Numbered from the stretch's first letter, positions 51,613 through 61,446 are shown. The stretch is 64,000 bases of DNA from Sphingomonas sp. PP-CE-3A-406 (GCF_003688625.1 NZ_RCWY01000001.1:744001-808000), one strand, 5' to 3'. Numbers and translations: made by a program. The notes: generated by a model not told the origin, from the letters alone.

Positions 51613-52909
51613 CACCACTGGTACGCGCGGGACGGCGGGCGCTCTGTTCCTGAAGGATCTCGGCGAGAAGATTCGGCGCGGACAGCGCGGCAGCGTGTCG
51701 CGTGGGCGGATCCCCGGCGGGCTTTGCTATGGCTACGATGTCGTTCGCGAGTTGAACGATAAGGGCGAACTGGAGGCCGGCCGCCGGCGAATCAATCTCG
51801 ACCAGGCTGAAGTCGTCGTGCGGATTCTCACCGAATACGTCGCCGGCCGAAGCCCGAAGCTGATCGCGCATGGCCTGAACCTCGACGGCATCGTCGCCGC
51901 GCGCGGCGGTGAGTGGCGCGCCAACGCGATCGTGGGGAACAAGGCGCGTATGATCGGGATCCTGCACAATCCGATCTACGTCGGCCGCTTCGCTTATAAT
52001 CGCGTCCGGATGCTCACGGATCCGGAGAGCCGCAACCGCGTCTCGCGACCGAACGCAGCCAGCGATCTGCAATTCGCCGAGCTGCCCGAGCTGCGAATCG
52101 TGACAGACGAACTTTGGGAGGCGGCACAGGAAGCCCGTGAGCAACGCGGGAACGGCAAGCTGGTCCATCGTCGCCGGCCGAAGCACCTGCTGTCAGGACT
52201 GGTGCGCTGCGGGCTCTGTGACGGTTCCTACACGGTCATCTCGGATAACCGGATGGGGTGCGCTCGGCATCGCGAGGCCGGCACGTGCTCCAACGCCCGG
52301 CGGATCGAGCGGACCGAGCTCCAGCGTCGGGTGATCTCTGGCTTGGAGGATCAGCTGCTATCGCCAGAGGCGGTGTCGCTGCTGGTCCGCGAATATCACG
52401 TCGCGCGAGAGAAGCAGGTTCGCGAAGGCGCGAAGACCCGCCTAGCGCTCGAGCGCCGGCTGCGTACCGCCGAGGCAGCGATCGCAAGGCTTGTGGCGGC
52501 GATCGCCGACGGAGCGGCTGACTTTTCGGACATCAAGGCGGCGCTCGCCGAGAAGACCGCAGAGCGAGATGCGGCAAGGGCCAGCCTTGGTGAGGAGGAT
52601 GCGGTGCCGGTGATCGCGCTGCATCCCCGGATCGCTGAAGCATATCGCGCGAGGATCCGCGGCCTTTCTGAATCGATCGGCCGTGGCGAAGCAGCTGGCG
52701 ACCCGGTCGTCGCGCAAATCCGTGAATTGATCCAAGTGGTTTACGTAAAGCCGCTGGACGATGGCAATGAAGTCGAGGTCATTCCCTCGCTTCAATCAGC
52801 GGTCGCATTTGCGACTGGTTCTAAATCGAACACCACAAGGAGGAGGTCTCCTGTGGCGGATATGATGGTAGCGAAGGAGGGACTTGAACCCCCGACCCCA
52901 GGATTATGA
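51599..52909 (+). pseudogene. Large serine recombinase lacking its catalytic domain
   Basis: About 437 residues of the recombinase/zinc-ribbon part: ALFLKDLGEKIRRGQRG, GGLCYGYDVV, the recombinase domain (HNPIYVGRFAYNR), a CGLCDGSY...CxxxxxxxxxxxC zinc ribbon and the coiled coil. The N-terminal resolvase domain with the catalytic serine is absent; upstream is tail-protein sequence on the other strand. The C-terminus MVAKEGLEPPTPGL is read from the antisense of tRNA-Met, marking an attachment site. It cannot recombine DNA by itself. Confidence 0.85.
52866..52909. other. Putative attachment site: tRNA-Met 3' part shared with recombinase end
   Basis: The last 44 bases of the recombinase frame are the 3' half of the tRNA gene on the opposite strand, including CCA. 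A second copy of this sequence was not found elsewhere in the window. Confidence 0.6.
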
Positions 52910-52942
52910 TTCCCGTGCTCTAACCAACTGAGCTACTTCGCC
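52866..52942 (-). tRNA. tRNA-Met (anticodon CAU)
   Basis: 77 nt with the CCA end encoded (52868-52866). Acceptor stem GGCGAAG/CTTCGCT, D arm AGCTCAGTTGGTTAGAGC, anticodon stem CGGGA/TCCTG with loop ATCATAA, T arm GGGGGTTCAAGTCCCTC. The CAU anticodon and overall sequence fit elongator tRNA-Met; a tRNA-Ile2 with modified C34 is less likely. Confidence 0.93.
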
Positions 52943-53008
52943 GTACCGTCCGTCAGGGAAGCGTTCTTCCCTGCGAGGCGCGGCCTATAGGAAGCGGTTT
53001 CGAGGCGG

Positions 53009-53527
53009 TCAAGCGAACATGTGCCGGGAAATCGCTTCCCATGGTCCGCCGCGATACCACCACGCGCCCAGACCGGCGATTTCGACGTCCTTGGGCGCGA
53101 AATCGCGCTGCAGATTGCCGAGCAGAAGCTTGGCCACCTGCGGGCTGACCTTGTTCTGGATCGTGACGTGCGGACGCCAGCCGCCGGCATCCTGCGGGGT
53201 GAGCATGCCGGTGAACGCGTCGGCGAGGCGCGCTCGGATACCGACGAGCTCGGGGGACTCGATCCGGTAGGCAACACCCCGCCCTAGCGATATCAGCCCG
53301 CCCACACGGGCCTGTGGGGCACGGATGCCGCGCGTTTCCTGGTTGAGGCGGTGCTTGAGCTCGTCGAGGCCCGAGGGCGGCAGGTGGTGGAACAGCGTCA
53401 GGTGCGCGTCGAGCTGGTTGCGTTCGGGCGGAAAATGCTCGCGGCGCATCGCGTCGAAGAACGCGGTGTCCTGGCGGCCGAACAGGGCGGTGACGATGAT
53501 CGGTGCTACTTCGGTCGGACCCGTCAT
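53009..53527 (-). CDS. 2'-5' RNA ligase/cyclic phosphodiesterase-like protein
   Basis: 172 residues with the two HxT motifs of the 2H phosphoesterase family: HLTLFHHLP and HVTIQNKV. They act on RNA ends or cyclic nucleotides; substrate is unknown. ATG at 53527. Confidence 0.9.
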   Translation of the reverse strand: MTGPTEVAPIIVTALFGRQDTAFFDAMRREHFPPERNQLDAHLTLFHHLPPSGLDELKHRLNQETRGIRAPQARVGGLISLGRGVAYRIESPELVGIRARLADAFTGMLTPQDAGGWRPHVTIQNKVSPQVAKLLLGNLQRDFAPKDVEIAGLGAWWYRGGPWEAISRHMFA

Positions 53528-53540
53528 CAGAAAGACACCT

Positions 53541-53637
53541 CCCCGGCGAAGGCCGGGATCCAGTTGGGAAACGTCGATGACGGACGTTGCGCTTCGTTAC
53601 TGCAACCTTTCCGACTGGACCGCGGCCTCCGCCGGGG
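53541..53637. repeat. Palindromic repeat, family A, intergenic copy
   Basis: Arms 53541-53567 and 53611-53637 are imperfect inverted repeats. The centre (CGTCGATGACGGACGTTGCG) and flank ACTGCAACCTTTCC match the copy inside the glycosyltransferase gene. Confidence 0.88.
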
Positions 53638-53672
53638 CGGTGCGACTTTGGCGGAGCGTATGGGGTAGATCA

Positions 53673-55604
53673 TCAAATCTCGACCTGGCTGCCTAGCTCG
53701 ACGACGCGGTTGGTCGGCAGGCGGAAGAACTCCATCGCGCTTTCCGCGTTGCGCAGCATCCACGCGAACAGCTTTTCGCGCCAGATCATCATGCCGGGCT
53801 TGTCCGACGCGAGCAGCGTCTGGCGCGACAGGAAAAAACTGGTGTCCATCATCTTGAAGTCCGCACCGCAATTATGGACCTGCCGCAGCGCCGCGGGCAC
53901 GTCGGCGTCTTCCATGAAGCCGTAGCGCAGCACGAGACGATGGAAGCCGTCGCCAAGCTCCTCGCGCACCGCGCGGTCGTTGGCGGGCCAGTAGGGCTGG
54001 CCGACGATCTTGACGGTAAGCAGGATGACGCGCTCGTGCAGTACCTTGTTGTGCTTGAGGTTGTGCAGCAGCGCGTGCGGCACGCCGTCCGCGGTCGAGG
54101 TCATGAATACCGCGGTCCCCGGCACGCGCGATGCCGAACTCGCGGCCGAGCCGATGAACACCTTTATCGGCATCGCCGCCTCGTGCATTCGGTCGATCAT
54201 CAGCTGCCGCCCCTTCGACCAGGTCGTCAGGAAGGTGAAGATGATGAACCCGACCAGCAGCGGGAACCAGCCGCCGGCGGGAACCTTGGTCAGGTTGGCC
54301 GCGAAATAGGCGCCGTCGACGGTGAAGAAGATCGCCAGCAGCGGGATCGCCGCGATCTTCGGCCAGTTCCAGAGCCTGAACAGCACGACGCCGAGCAGGC
54401 ACGTGTCGATGAACATCGCGCCGGTCACCGCAATTCCGTACGCGCTCGTCAGGTTCGACGAGGTGCGGAAGAACAGCACGAGCAGGATCACCATCACCAT
54501 CAGCGCGCCGTTGACGAGCGGGATGTAGATCTGGCCCGCGGTCGAGGCGCTGGTGTGCTCGATGCGCAGGCGCGGGATGAAGCCGAGCTGGATCGCCTGC
54601 TGTGTTACCGAGAACGCGCCGGAGATCACCGCCTGCGAGGCGATCACCGCGGCCATCGTCGCGAGGATGACGAGCGGAAGCTGGAGGCTTTCGGGGGCAA
54701 GGTTGTAGAACGGGCTGACGAGCGCCTCGCGACCATCGCGGAAAAGTAGCGCGCCCTGCCCCATATAATTGAGGATCAGTGCCGGGAGCACGAAGAACAG
54801 CCACGACAGTCCGATCGGCTTGCGGCCGAAATGCCCCATGTCCGCGTACAGCGCTTCCGCGCCGGTGACCGCGAGGACGACCGATCCGAGTGCCAGGAAG
54901 GCTCGCTCGGGATCGATGATGAAGAACTCGACGGCGTAGTGCGGCGACAGCGCCCACAGCACCTCGGGGGTCTGGACGATGCTGAGAATGCCGAGCACCG
55001 CGATGACGCTGAAATACACCAGCATGATCGGCCCGAACACGAGGCCGATGCGTGCGGTACCACTCTTCTGCACCCAGAACAGCGCGATCAGGATGACGAT
55101 CACGATCGGCAGCACGAGTCCGCCGAATGCGGGCGCGGCGACGGCGAGGCCCTCAACCGCGGACAACACCGAGACCGCGGGCGTGATCATGCTGTCGCCG
55201 TAGAACAAGGCCGTCGCGAACACGCCGAGCAAGATGATGCCCTTGCTCCACCGCTTGGTCTTGGTCTTGCCCGAGACGAGTGCGAGCAGCGCGAGGCTGC
55301 CGCCTTCGCCCTTGTTGTCGGCGCGCATGATGATGATGACGTACTTGACCGTCACGACGATCATCATCGACCAGAACATCAGGCTGATGACGCCCATGAT
55401 GTGCGCCGCGTCGAGCGCGAGCTTGTGGTGGCCGGCGAAGGTCTCGCGGAAGGCGTAGAGCGGGCTGGTGCCGATATCGCCGAAGACGATGCCGATCGCA
55501 CCGAAGGCGAGCTTCAGCATGCCGTCGGAATTGTGATGCCCCGTCTCGAGATCGAGATTGGCGGGTGGCACGGTCGAAGCCGCGGCGGTCTGATCGACGC
55601 TCAC
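53673..55604 (-). CDS. kup: Potassium uptake transporter
   Basis: 643 residues, KUP/HAK/KT family K+ importer coupled to protons. About 12 membrane helices, with signature [17 protein letters not shown] in the first helix and [15 protein letters not shown]-terminal soluble domain about 170 residues. Start at 55604. Confidence 0.96.
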   Translation of the reverse strand: MSVDQTAAASTVPPANLDLETGHHNSDGMLKLAFGAIGIVFGDIGTSPLYAFRETFAGHHKLALDAAHIMGVISLMFWSMMIVVTVKYVIIIMRADNKGEGGSLALLALVSGKTKTKRWSKGIILLGVFATALFYGDSMITPAVSVLSAVEGLAVAAPAFGGLVLPIVIVILIALFWVQKSGTARIGLVFGPIMLVYFSVIAVLGILSIVQTPEVLWALSPHYAVEFFIIDPERAFLALGSVVLAVTGAEALYADMGHFGRKPIGLSWLFFVLPALILNYMGQGALLFRDGREALVSPFYNLAPESLQLPLVILATMAAVIASQAVISGAFSVTQQAIQLGFIPRLRIEHTSASTAGQIYIPLVNGALMVMVILLVLFFRTSSNLTSAYGIAVTGAMFIDTCLLGVVLFRLWNWPKIAAIPLLAIFFTVDGAYFAANLTKVPAGGWFPLLVGFIIFTFLTTWSKGRQLMIDRMHEAAMPIKVFIGSAASSASRVPGTAVFMTSTADGVPHALLHNLKHNKVLHERVILLTVKIVGQPYWPANDRAVREELGDGFHRLVLRYGFMEDADVPAALRQVHNCGADFKMMDTSFFLSRQTLLASDKPGMMIWREKLFAWMLRNAESAMEFFRLPTNRVVELGSQVEI

Positions 55605-55780
55605 TGGACGGTGAATCGACCCGGAAGTGCAGCAATCTTCATCGAATTTCCGATTTCACCCTGTGCCCCAAGCCGGCGCATTTAGCATGCGGGCCGGAAG
55701 GCGGCAACGGCGGGGCTGGCAACGTGGATTAACCGCGCCTGATCGGACCAGCGGGTAAGGGCATAACGCCCCCGCTTCCG

Positions 55781-55856
55781 TTCTCCTGCGAACGCAGGAG
55801 TCCAGGGTCACGGGCGCCGTCTTTTCTGGCCCTGGATTCCTGCGTTCGCAGGAAAA
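55781..55856. repeat. Palindromic repeat, family B-like
   Basis: Arms TTCTCCTGCGAACGCAGGAG (55781-55800) and CTCCTGCGTTCGCAGGA-type sequence at 55836-55854 flank a short centre; each arm is itself a small hairpin. It ends 3 bases before the Lrp-type gene's stop. Confidence 0.85.
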
Positions 55857-55858
55857 CA

Positions 55859-56299
55859 CTAGCGCCTGATCACCTCTCGGATCACGAAATGCGACGCCAG
55901 CCGTGTTACCCCCGGCAATTGCGACAGCGTCTCGCGGTGGATGCGCTCGAACGTCTCGCCGTGGCGGATCTCGACGTGGAGCATGTAGTCCGCCTCTCCG
56001 CTCATCAGGAAGCATTGCACGACCTGCGGACACTCGACGATCACCGCCTCGAACGCCGCCATCGTCTCCTTGCGCTGATCCCGCAGCGTGACGTTGACGA
56101 GCACGATGCTCGGATCACCGCGCGCTGCCTGCGACAGCACAGCACGGTAACCGACGATCGCGCCGCTCTCCCGAAGTTGCGCGACACGGCGATGCGCGGC
56201 GCTCGCCGAAAGGCCGACAGCGTCGCCAAGCTCGGCGCTGGTGAGGTCGGAATTGGCGGCGAGCAGGTCCAGAATCCTGCGTTCGATCGTGATGCTCAA
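55859..56299 (-). CDS. Lrp/AsnC-family transcriptional regulator
   Basis: About 146 residues. N-terminal helix-turn-helix (ILDLLAANSDLTSAELGDAVGLSASAAHRRV, given as 20 or fewer in parts), C-terminal RAM domain with GEADYMLHVEI. TTG at 56299 is the best start giving the usual ERRILDLL beginning; no ATG or GTG lies near it. It is divergent from ald, a typical target of such a regulator, which senses an amino acid, perhaps alanine. Confidence 0.88.
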   Translation of the reverse strand: MSITIERRILDLLAANSDLTSAELGDAVGLSASAAHRRVAQLRESGAIVGYRAVLSQAARGDPSIVLVNVTLRDQRKETMAAFEAVIVECPQVVQCFLMSGEADYMLHVEIRHGETFERIHRETLSQLPGVTRLASHFVIREVIRR

Positions 56300-56426
56300 G
56301 ATTATCCCGTTTCGGCAACAATGGATGCAATGATCTTGCAGATGCGGTATCGCACCGAGACCAGTTTGCGAACCCTTCCCGTCCAAGGCGCGCTACTATC
56401 GCGCAAACGATAATGGAGTGGAATCA
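56300..56426. promoter_or_regulatory. Divergent control region between the Lrp-type gene and ald
   Basis: 127 bp between two divergent genes. Regulator and ald promoters must lie here. GGAG at 56414-56417 is the ald ribosome site. No specific operator was identified. Confidence 0.55.
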
Positions 56427-57533
56427 ATGCGCGTCGGTGTCCCCAAGGAAATCAAGAACCACGAATATCGCGTCGGCCTGACCCCGCCGTCGGTCGCCGA
56501 ACTGGTCGCCGCCGGTCACGAGGTCGTCGTCGAGACGCAGGCCGGCTCGGGCATCGATTTCGAGGACCAGGACTATGTCGACGCAGGTGCGACGATCCTG
56601 CCGACCGCCGCCGCCGTATTCGCCGGCGCCGACATGATCGTGAAGGTCAAGGAGCCGCAGCCGAGCGAGATCGCGATGCTCGAACCGCGCCATCTGCTAT
56701 TCACCTACCTCCACCTCGCCGCCGACAAGCCGCAGGCCGAGGGGCTGATGAAGTCCGGCGCGACCTGCATCGCGTACGAGACCGTCACCGACAATCGCCG
56801 CGGGCTGCCGTTGCTGAAGCCGATGTCCGAGGTCGCGGGCCGCATGTCGGTGCAGGTCGGCGCGCATTATCTCGAGAAGGAGCAGGGCGGACGCGGCGTG
56901 CTGCTCGGCGGCGTCCCCGGTGTCGCGCCGGCGAAGGTCGCGATCCTCGGTGGCGGCGTCTCGGGCGTCAACGCAGCGCAGATGGCGGTCGGCATGCGCG
57001 CCGACGTGACGATCTACGATATCTCGAACGATCGCTTGGCCGAACTCGACATGTTCTTCTCCAGCCAGATCAAGACGGCATATGCGTCTAAGGCTGCAAT
57101 CGCGGCAGCGGTGAAGAATGCGCATCTGGTGATCGGCGCGGTGCTGGTGCCGGGCGCCGCTGCGCCGAAGCTCGTCACACGCGAGATGCTGAAGACGATG
57201 AAGCGCGGCTCGGTGCTGGTCGACATCGCGATCGACCAGGGTGGGTGCTTCGAGACGTCGCACGCCACGACGCACGAGGATCCGGTGTTCGAGGTCGATG
57301 GCGTGATCCATTACTGCGTCGCCAACATGCCCGGCGCAGTCGCGCGCACCTCGGCGTTCGCGCTGAACAATGCGACGCTGCCGTTCGCGCTAAAGCTCGC
57401 GAACCTCGGCGCAGAGGCCGCGATGAAGGCGGACCCGCACCTCGCCAACGGGCTGAACGTCTACAAGGGCAAGATCGCGTACAAGGCGGTCGCCGATGAT
57501 CTAGGTTTACCTTACGAAGCTTGGGCCGGCTGA
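56427..57533 (+). CDS. ald: Alanine dehydrogenase
   Basis: 368 residues. NAD-dependent conversion of L-alanine to pyruvate and ammonia. Catalytic and binding residues align exactly: Arg15 (HEYR), Lys75 (VKVKEP) and His96 (YLHLA). NAD site ILGGGVSGVNAAQMA. ATG at 56427. It is probably controlled by the divergent Lrp-type regulator. Confidence 0.96.
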   Translation: MRVGVPKEIKNHEYRVGLTPPSVAELVAAGHEVVVETQAGSGIDFEDQDYVDAGATILPTAAAVFAGADMIVKVKEPQPSEIAMLEPRHLLFTYLHLAADKPQAEGLMKSGATCIAYETVTDNRRGLPLLKPMSEVAGRMSVQVGAHYLEKEQGGRGVLLGGVPGVAPAKVAILGGGVSGVNAAQMAVGMRADVTIYDISNDRLAELDMFFSSQIKTAYASKAAIAAAVKNAHLVIGAVLVPGAAAPKLVTREMLKTMKRGSVLVDIAIDQGGCFETSHATTHEDPVFEVDGVIHYCVANMPGAVARTSAFALNNATLPFALKLANLGAEAAMKADPHLANGLNVYKGKIAYKAVADDLGLPYEAWAG

Positions 57534-57584
57534 CTCGGGAACGGATACGGAACATGGGTGTTGGACAGGGGAAAGGAATTTCCA

Positions 57585-57803
57585 ATGTCCGACACCCCGA
57601 ACCCCAAGTCCGAACCATTCTCGAACGCCGAGAAGGACCCGGACGACTGGACCACCGGCGACGAGAAGATGACCGGTGCACAGGCGAGCTACCTCAAGAC
57701 GCTGTCCGAGGAAGCGCACGAGGAATTCGACGAGACGCTGACCAAGGCGGATGCGTCGAAGAAGATCGACGAATTGCAGTCGAAGACCGGACGCGGGCAG
57801 TAA
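57585..57803 (+). CDS. DUF3072 protein
   Basis: 72 residues. Matches the small DUF3072 family: PDDWTTGDEKMTGAQASYLKTL, then an acidic helix. Function unknown, soluble. ATG at 57585 with AAGGAA upstream. Confidence 0.82.
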   Translation: MSDTPNPKSEPFSNAEKDPDDWTTGDEKMTGAQASYLKTLSEEAHEEFDETLTKADASKKIDELQSKTGRGQ

Positions 57804-57810
57804 GGCCTTC

Positions 57811-57847
57811 ATCCCGTCATCCTGGGCTTGACCCAGGATGACGGGAT
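57811..57847. terminator. Bidirectional terminator
   Basis: Perfect 16-bp stem ATCCCGTCATCCTGGG/CCCAGGATGACGGGAT, loop CTTGA, with TTATTTTT after it on the plus strand. Ends the DUF3072 gene and overlaps the stop of the opposing TPR gene by one base. The sequence type is also a common sphingomonad repeat. Confidence 0.85.
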
Positions 57848-58491
57848 TATTTTTGGGCTGTGGTCGGCGTATCCTGCACAGACAGGAACCGATCCAGCAA
57901 CGCGAGCCGAGTGGCGATCTCGCCCCGGTATGAGATGTTGGCCGGTGTCAACGCCAGCGCCTTTGCCCAATATGGCCGGGCCGTCGCGAACTCTCCCGAA
58001 CGTACATACGCCAGCCCCAGGAAGAACGGCGGAGCAGGATGCTTCGGCGCCAACCGCATTGCCTGCTGGAACGCAAACAGCGCGGGCGGCGAAACCTGGT
58101 TCGCATCATGCGCCGCTAGCGCGTTGGCGAGCCCCGTCCACATTACCACGCTCCTCGGGGCGATCCTGAGCCCTCCGAGCAATACCTGCACCGCCGCGCG
58201 ACGGTCGCCGATCCGCGTCATCGCGTCCGCCGCAACCAGATACGCTGCAGCGCCCGTATACCGCTCGAGCATCTGGTCGCGCAGTTCGAGCATCGCGCTG
58301 TCGTCCGGCGTTGCAGCAAGTCCGGGGGACACTTCATGGCCGGCAAGCCCTGGCTGCCCCTGCCACGCATACCCCGCCGCACCGAGCATCAATGCCGCCG
58401 CAACCATTGTCCAAAGAACGCGGTTCACCTTCAATACTGCGAGCAGCGCAAACGCCCCCACCCCGATCGCGGCCAGCCAGAAATACCCCAT
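57847..58491 (-). CDS. TPR protein, CcmI/CycH-like part of the cytochrome c maturation operon
   Basis: 214 residues. Two N-terminal membrane helices (MGYFWLAAIGVGAFALLAVL and VLWTMVAAALMLGAAGYAW) then TPR-like repeats (about 65-200). Acts with CcmH to present apocytochrome c. Starts with TGATG overlap after ccmH. Shorter than full-length CcmI, corresponding mainly to its C-terminal part. Confidence 0.85.
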   Translation of the reverse strand: MGYFWLAAIGVGAFALLAVLKVNRVLWTMVAAALMLGAAGYAWQGQPGLAGHEVSPGLAATPDDSAMLELRDQMLERYTGAAAYLVAADAMTRIGDRRAAVQVLLGGLRIAPRSVVMWTGLANALAAHDANQVSPPALFAFQQAMRLAPKHPAPPFFLGLAYVRSGEFATARPYWAKALALTPANISYRGEIATRLALLDRFLSVQDTPTTAQK

Positions 58492-59012
58492 CAGCGTGTT
58501 CTCCGCCGGAAGCTCGACCGCGCGATCCAGCTGCCGATGCCGAGCAGCAGGATCGGCGCTAGCCACAACGGCCATGTCAGGCCGGATAGGGGCGGATCAT
58601 AGGTCACGTAATCGCCGTAGCGCGCGATCAGCCAGTCGCGGATCGAGGCAGGCTTTTCACCACGCTCGATCCGCTCGCGGACGAGCGCGCGCATGTCGGC
58701 CGCCATGTCGGCATCGCTGTCGGCGATCGACTGCCCCTGACAGACGAGGCAGCGTAGCGTTTCCATGAGTGCGCGGGCGGAAGCCTCCTTGGCGGGGTCG
58801 GCGAGTTGGACGTTGGCGTAATGCGCTGGTGGCGCAACCGGCTGGGCTAAGGCCGGTGAGATACACAGCAACAGCGCCGCAACGACCTCCCCTCCCGCTC
58901 GCGGTAGGGGTCGGGGGAGGGCATGACGCGAACGCGTGCTTGGTAAGCGGGAAGAAGCCCCTACCCTAACCCCTCCCGCGAGCGGGAGGGGAACAGTAAA
59001 CGGCACCCTCAC
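58491..59012 (-). CDS. ccmH: Cytochrome c maturation protein CcmH, N-terminus extended by a repeat
   Basis: 173 residues. The CcmH/CcmL thiol motif LRCLVCQGQSI and the C-terminal membrane helix (LTWPLWLAPILLLGIGSWI) are present. It reduces apocytochrome thiols before heme ligation. The start is GTG 59012, overlapping the ccmG stop (GTGA). Residues about 8-43 are read from a palindromic repeat (58886-58991), placing an Arg/Pro-rich stretch ahead of the hydrophobic signal VVAALLLCISPALAQ. No other start lies between the repeat and the signal, so either the long form is made or export is affected. Confidence 0.9.
   Translation of the reverse strand: MRVPFTVPLPLAGGVRVGASSRLPSTRSRHALPRPLPRAGGEVVAALLLCISPALAQPVAPPAHYANVQLADPAKEASARALMETLRCLVCQGQSIADSDADMAADMRALVRERIERGEKPASIRDWLIARYGDYVTYDPPLSGLTWPLWLAPILLLGIGSWIARSSFRRRTR
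58886..58991. repeat. Palindromic repeat, family C1, within the ccmH reading frame
   Basis: CCTCCCCTCCCGCTCGCGG at one end and CCGCGAGCGGGAGGGG at the other (inverted), 106 bp, matching 11611-11715. It sits just after the ccmH start codon. Confidence 0.88.
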
Positions 59013-59536
59013 TTCGCGTCCTTCACGGCTTGCACGATCTCGGCCACATTCTCAGGCCGGATATCGCCGATGATCTGCTTCACGACGATCCCGCGGCCAT
59101 CGATCACGAACGTCTCCGGCACGCCCGACGAGCCCAGCGCCAACTGCACCTGGCTGGCCCGATCGCTGCCGATCCGCTCGTACGGATCGCCGTTGCGTCG
59201 GAGGAACCCGCTGATCGCCGGCGCGGTATCGCGGATCGCAATCGCGTCGATCGGTACGCCCATCGCCTTCAACCGCATCAGTTGCGGCGCCTCGGCGATG
59301 CACGGGATGCACCAGCTCGCGAAGACGTTGAGCAACCGCGGCTTGCCCTGCTGGAACGACGCGCTGGTCAGGCCCGGCTTGCCGGGGACCATCGCCGGCA
59401 GCGCGAAGTCGGGGAGCGGCTTGCCGACCATCGCCGATCGCACCACCTTCTCCGCCGGCCGGAACAGCCCACTCGCCACCACCGCGAACAGCAGCGCGAA
59501 GATCGCCAGCGGCGCCCAAAGTGCGAACCGCTTCAT
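59009..59536 (-). CDS. ccmG: Thiol:disulfide interchange protein CcmG/DsbE
   Basis: 175 residues. Membrane-anchored thioredoxin-like protein (helix about 4-25) with active site WCIPC (Cys76, Cys79) and GVPETFVIDGRG. It keeps CcmH reduced in the periplasm. ATG at 59536 overlaps the ccmF stop (ATGA). Confidence 0.95.
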   Translation of the reverse strand: MKRFALWAPLAIFALLFAVVASGLFRPAEKVVRSAMVGKPLPDFALPAMVPGKPGLTSASFQQGKPRLLNVFASWCIPCIAEAPQLMRLKAMGVPIDAIAIRDTAPAISGFLRRNGDPYERIGSDRASQVQLALGSSGVPETFVIDGRGIVVKQIIGDIRPENVAEIVQAVKDAK

Positions 59537-61446
59537 GCCCAATCAGCCCGCATTGCAGTCCGTCGCTCGCGCCGCACCCGTCCGAGCAACGACAGCATGC
59601 CCCCCAGCGCGATCAGGACGCCGCCGAACCAGATCAGCGTCACGAACGGCTTCCACCACAGCCGAAGCTGCCACCGCCCCTGCCCGTCCGGTTGCCCGAG
59701 CACGGTATAGAGCTGCCCGTCGAGCACCGTCAGGATCGCGGATTCGTTCGTGCTCGTCGGCGGGTTGGCGAAGAAGCGCAGTTGCGGGCGCAGGACGCTT
59801 TCGCTGCCGCCGCGCGTCGCGGTGAGCCGCGCTTCCAGTGCCGACCAGTTTTCGCCGATCACCGGCGAAATGCCGTCGAGCGTCACCGTATACGGCCCGA
59901 CCCGCGCCGGTTCACCCGCGCGCACCGCGACCAGCGTTTCCTTGGTAAAGGCGCTGTCCGACGCCATCCCGGCAAGGCTGACCGCAATGCCGAGATGCGC
60001 GATGACCATGCCGTAGGTGAACAGCGGCGTGCGCCTGAGGTTGCGCTTCCATAGCGGCGCGACGCTGGCGACGGCGAGCCCGGCGGCCAGCGACAATCCG
60101 GCCCAAGGCAGCACGCCCGGCCACACGAACAGCAGTGCGATCGCCGCCACCAGCGTCGCACCGATCGGCAGCATCACGCGGCGCAGCACCGCCTTTGCAT
60201 CATCCCGCCGCCATCGCAGCAGCGGCCCGACCGCCATAACCGCGACCAGCAGCAACGCGATCGGCCCCGCCGCCTTGTTGAAGAACGGCGGCCCGACCGA
60301 CAGCTGCACGCCAAAGCTCGCCGCGACGATCGGGTAAAGCGTACCGATCAGGACGATCCCGAGGATCACCGACAGCAGAAGGTTGTTCGCGACCAGTCCG
60401 CCCTCGCGACTGACCGGATCGAAGGTCGTGCCCGCGCGGACGGTGCCGATCCGCGCGGCGAACAGCGCGAGCGCTCCGCCGATGTAGATTGCGAGCAACG
60501 CCAGGATGAACGCCCCGCGCTCCGGGTCGACCGCGAACGCATGCACGCTCGTCAGGATGCCGGACCGCACCAAAAAGGTGCCGATCATCGACATCGAGAA
60601 CGCGACGACCGCTAGCATGATCGTCCACGCGCGCAGGCCGTCGCGCGTCGCGAGCACCGTCACCGAGTGGAGCAATGCGGTGGCGGCGAGCCACGGCATC
60701 AGCGAGGCGTTCTCGACCGGGTCCCAGAACCACCAGCCGCCCCAGCCAAGCTCGTAATAGGCCCAATACGAGCCAGCGGTGATGCCGAGCGTCAGGAATA
60801 TCCACGCGATCAGCACCCAAGGCCGCATCGCCTTGGCGAACGCTGGCCCCACATCACGCGTGGCGAGCGCGCCGACCGCAAACGAGAACGCGACCGAGAG
60901 GCCGACATAGCCGGTGTAGAGCGTCGGCGGATGGAACGCCAAGCCGGGGTCCTGCAGCAGCGGGTTGAGCCCGAGGCCATCGGGTGCTGCTGGGTTGAGG
61001 CGGGCGAACGGGTTCGAGGAGAACAGCAGAAACGCGTAGAAGCCGAGCGCGATCGTCGCCTGTGCGCCGAGCGTCGCGGTCAGCGTGCGTTCGGGCAGCG
61101 AGCGTTCGAAGATCGCCACCGCCCCGCCGGCCAGCCCGAGGATCGTTACCCAGAGCAGCATTGAGCCTTCATGGTTTCCCCAGGCACCGGCGAACTTGTA
61201 GAGCCACGGCTTGGCCGAATGACTGTTCTCGACGACCAGCTTCACGGACATGTCGGAGTCGAGGAACAGCTCGATCAGCAGCGCCATGGCGAGCAGCGCG
61301 AGCAGCCCCTGGACCATCGCCACCGGCCGCACTGCCGCCGCGACGTCGTCACGATCGCGCGCGATACCGATCGCCGCCATCACGAGCTGCAACGCCGCGA
61401 GCGCGCCCGCGAACCAGAGCGCGGCGAGGCCTGCTTCGGCGATCAT
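59533..61446 (-). CDS. ccmF: Cytochrome c heme lyase subunit CcmF
   Basis: 637 residues, many membrane helices. Heme-binding WWD domain GWGGWWFWDPVENAS plus conserved WGNHEGSMLLWV and FHPPTLYTGYVG. It attaches heme to the CXXCH of apocytochrome c with CcmH. ATG overlaps the ccmE stop (ATGA). Confidence 0.96.
   Translation of the reverse strand: MIAEAGLAALWFAGALAALQLVMAAIGIARDRDDVAAAVRPVAMVQGLLALLAMALLIELFLDSDMSVKLVVENSHSAKPWLYKFAGAWGNHEGSMLLWVTILGLAGGAVAIFERSLPERTLTATLGAQATIALGFYAFLLFSSNPFARLNPAAPDGLGLNPLLQDPGLAFHPPTLYTGYVGLSVAFSFAVGALATRDVGPAFAKAMRPWVLIAWIFLTLGITAGSYWAYYELGWGGWWFWDPVENASLMPWLAATALLHSVTVLATRDGLRAWTIMLAVVAFSMSMIGTFLVRSGILTSVHAFAVDPERGAFILALLAIYIGGALALFAARIGTVRAGTTFDPVSREGGLVANNLLLSVILGIVLIGTLYPIVAASFGVQLSVGPPFFNKAAGPIALLLVAVMAVGPLLRWRRDDAKAVLRRVMLPIGATLVAAIALLFVWPGVLPWAGLSLAAGLAVASVAPLWKRNLRRTPLFTYGMVIAHLGIAVSLAGMASDSAFTKETLVAVRAGEPARVGPYTVTLDGISPVIGENWSALEARLTATRGGSESVLRPQLRFFANPPTSTNESAILTVLDGQLYTVLGQPDGQGRWQLRLWWKPFVTLIWFGGVLIALGGMLSLLGRVRRERRTAMRADWA

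Noticed and set aside
42272..52942. Direct repeats bounding the island
   Set aside because: No second copy of the tRNA-Met 3' end was found within the window, so the left boundary cannot be set.
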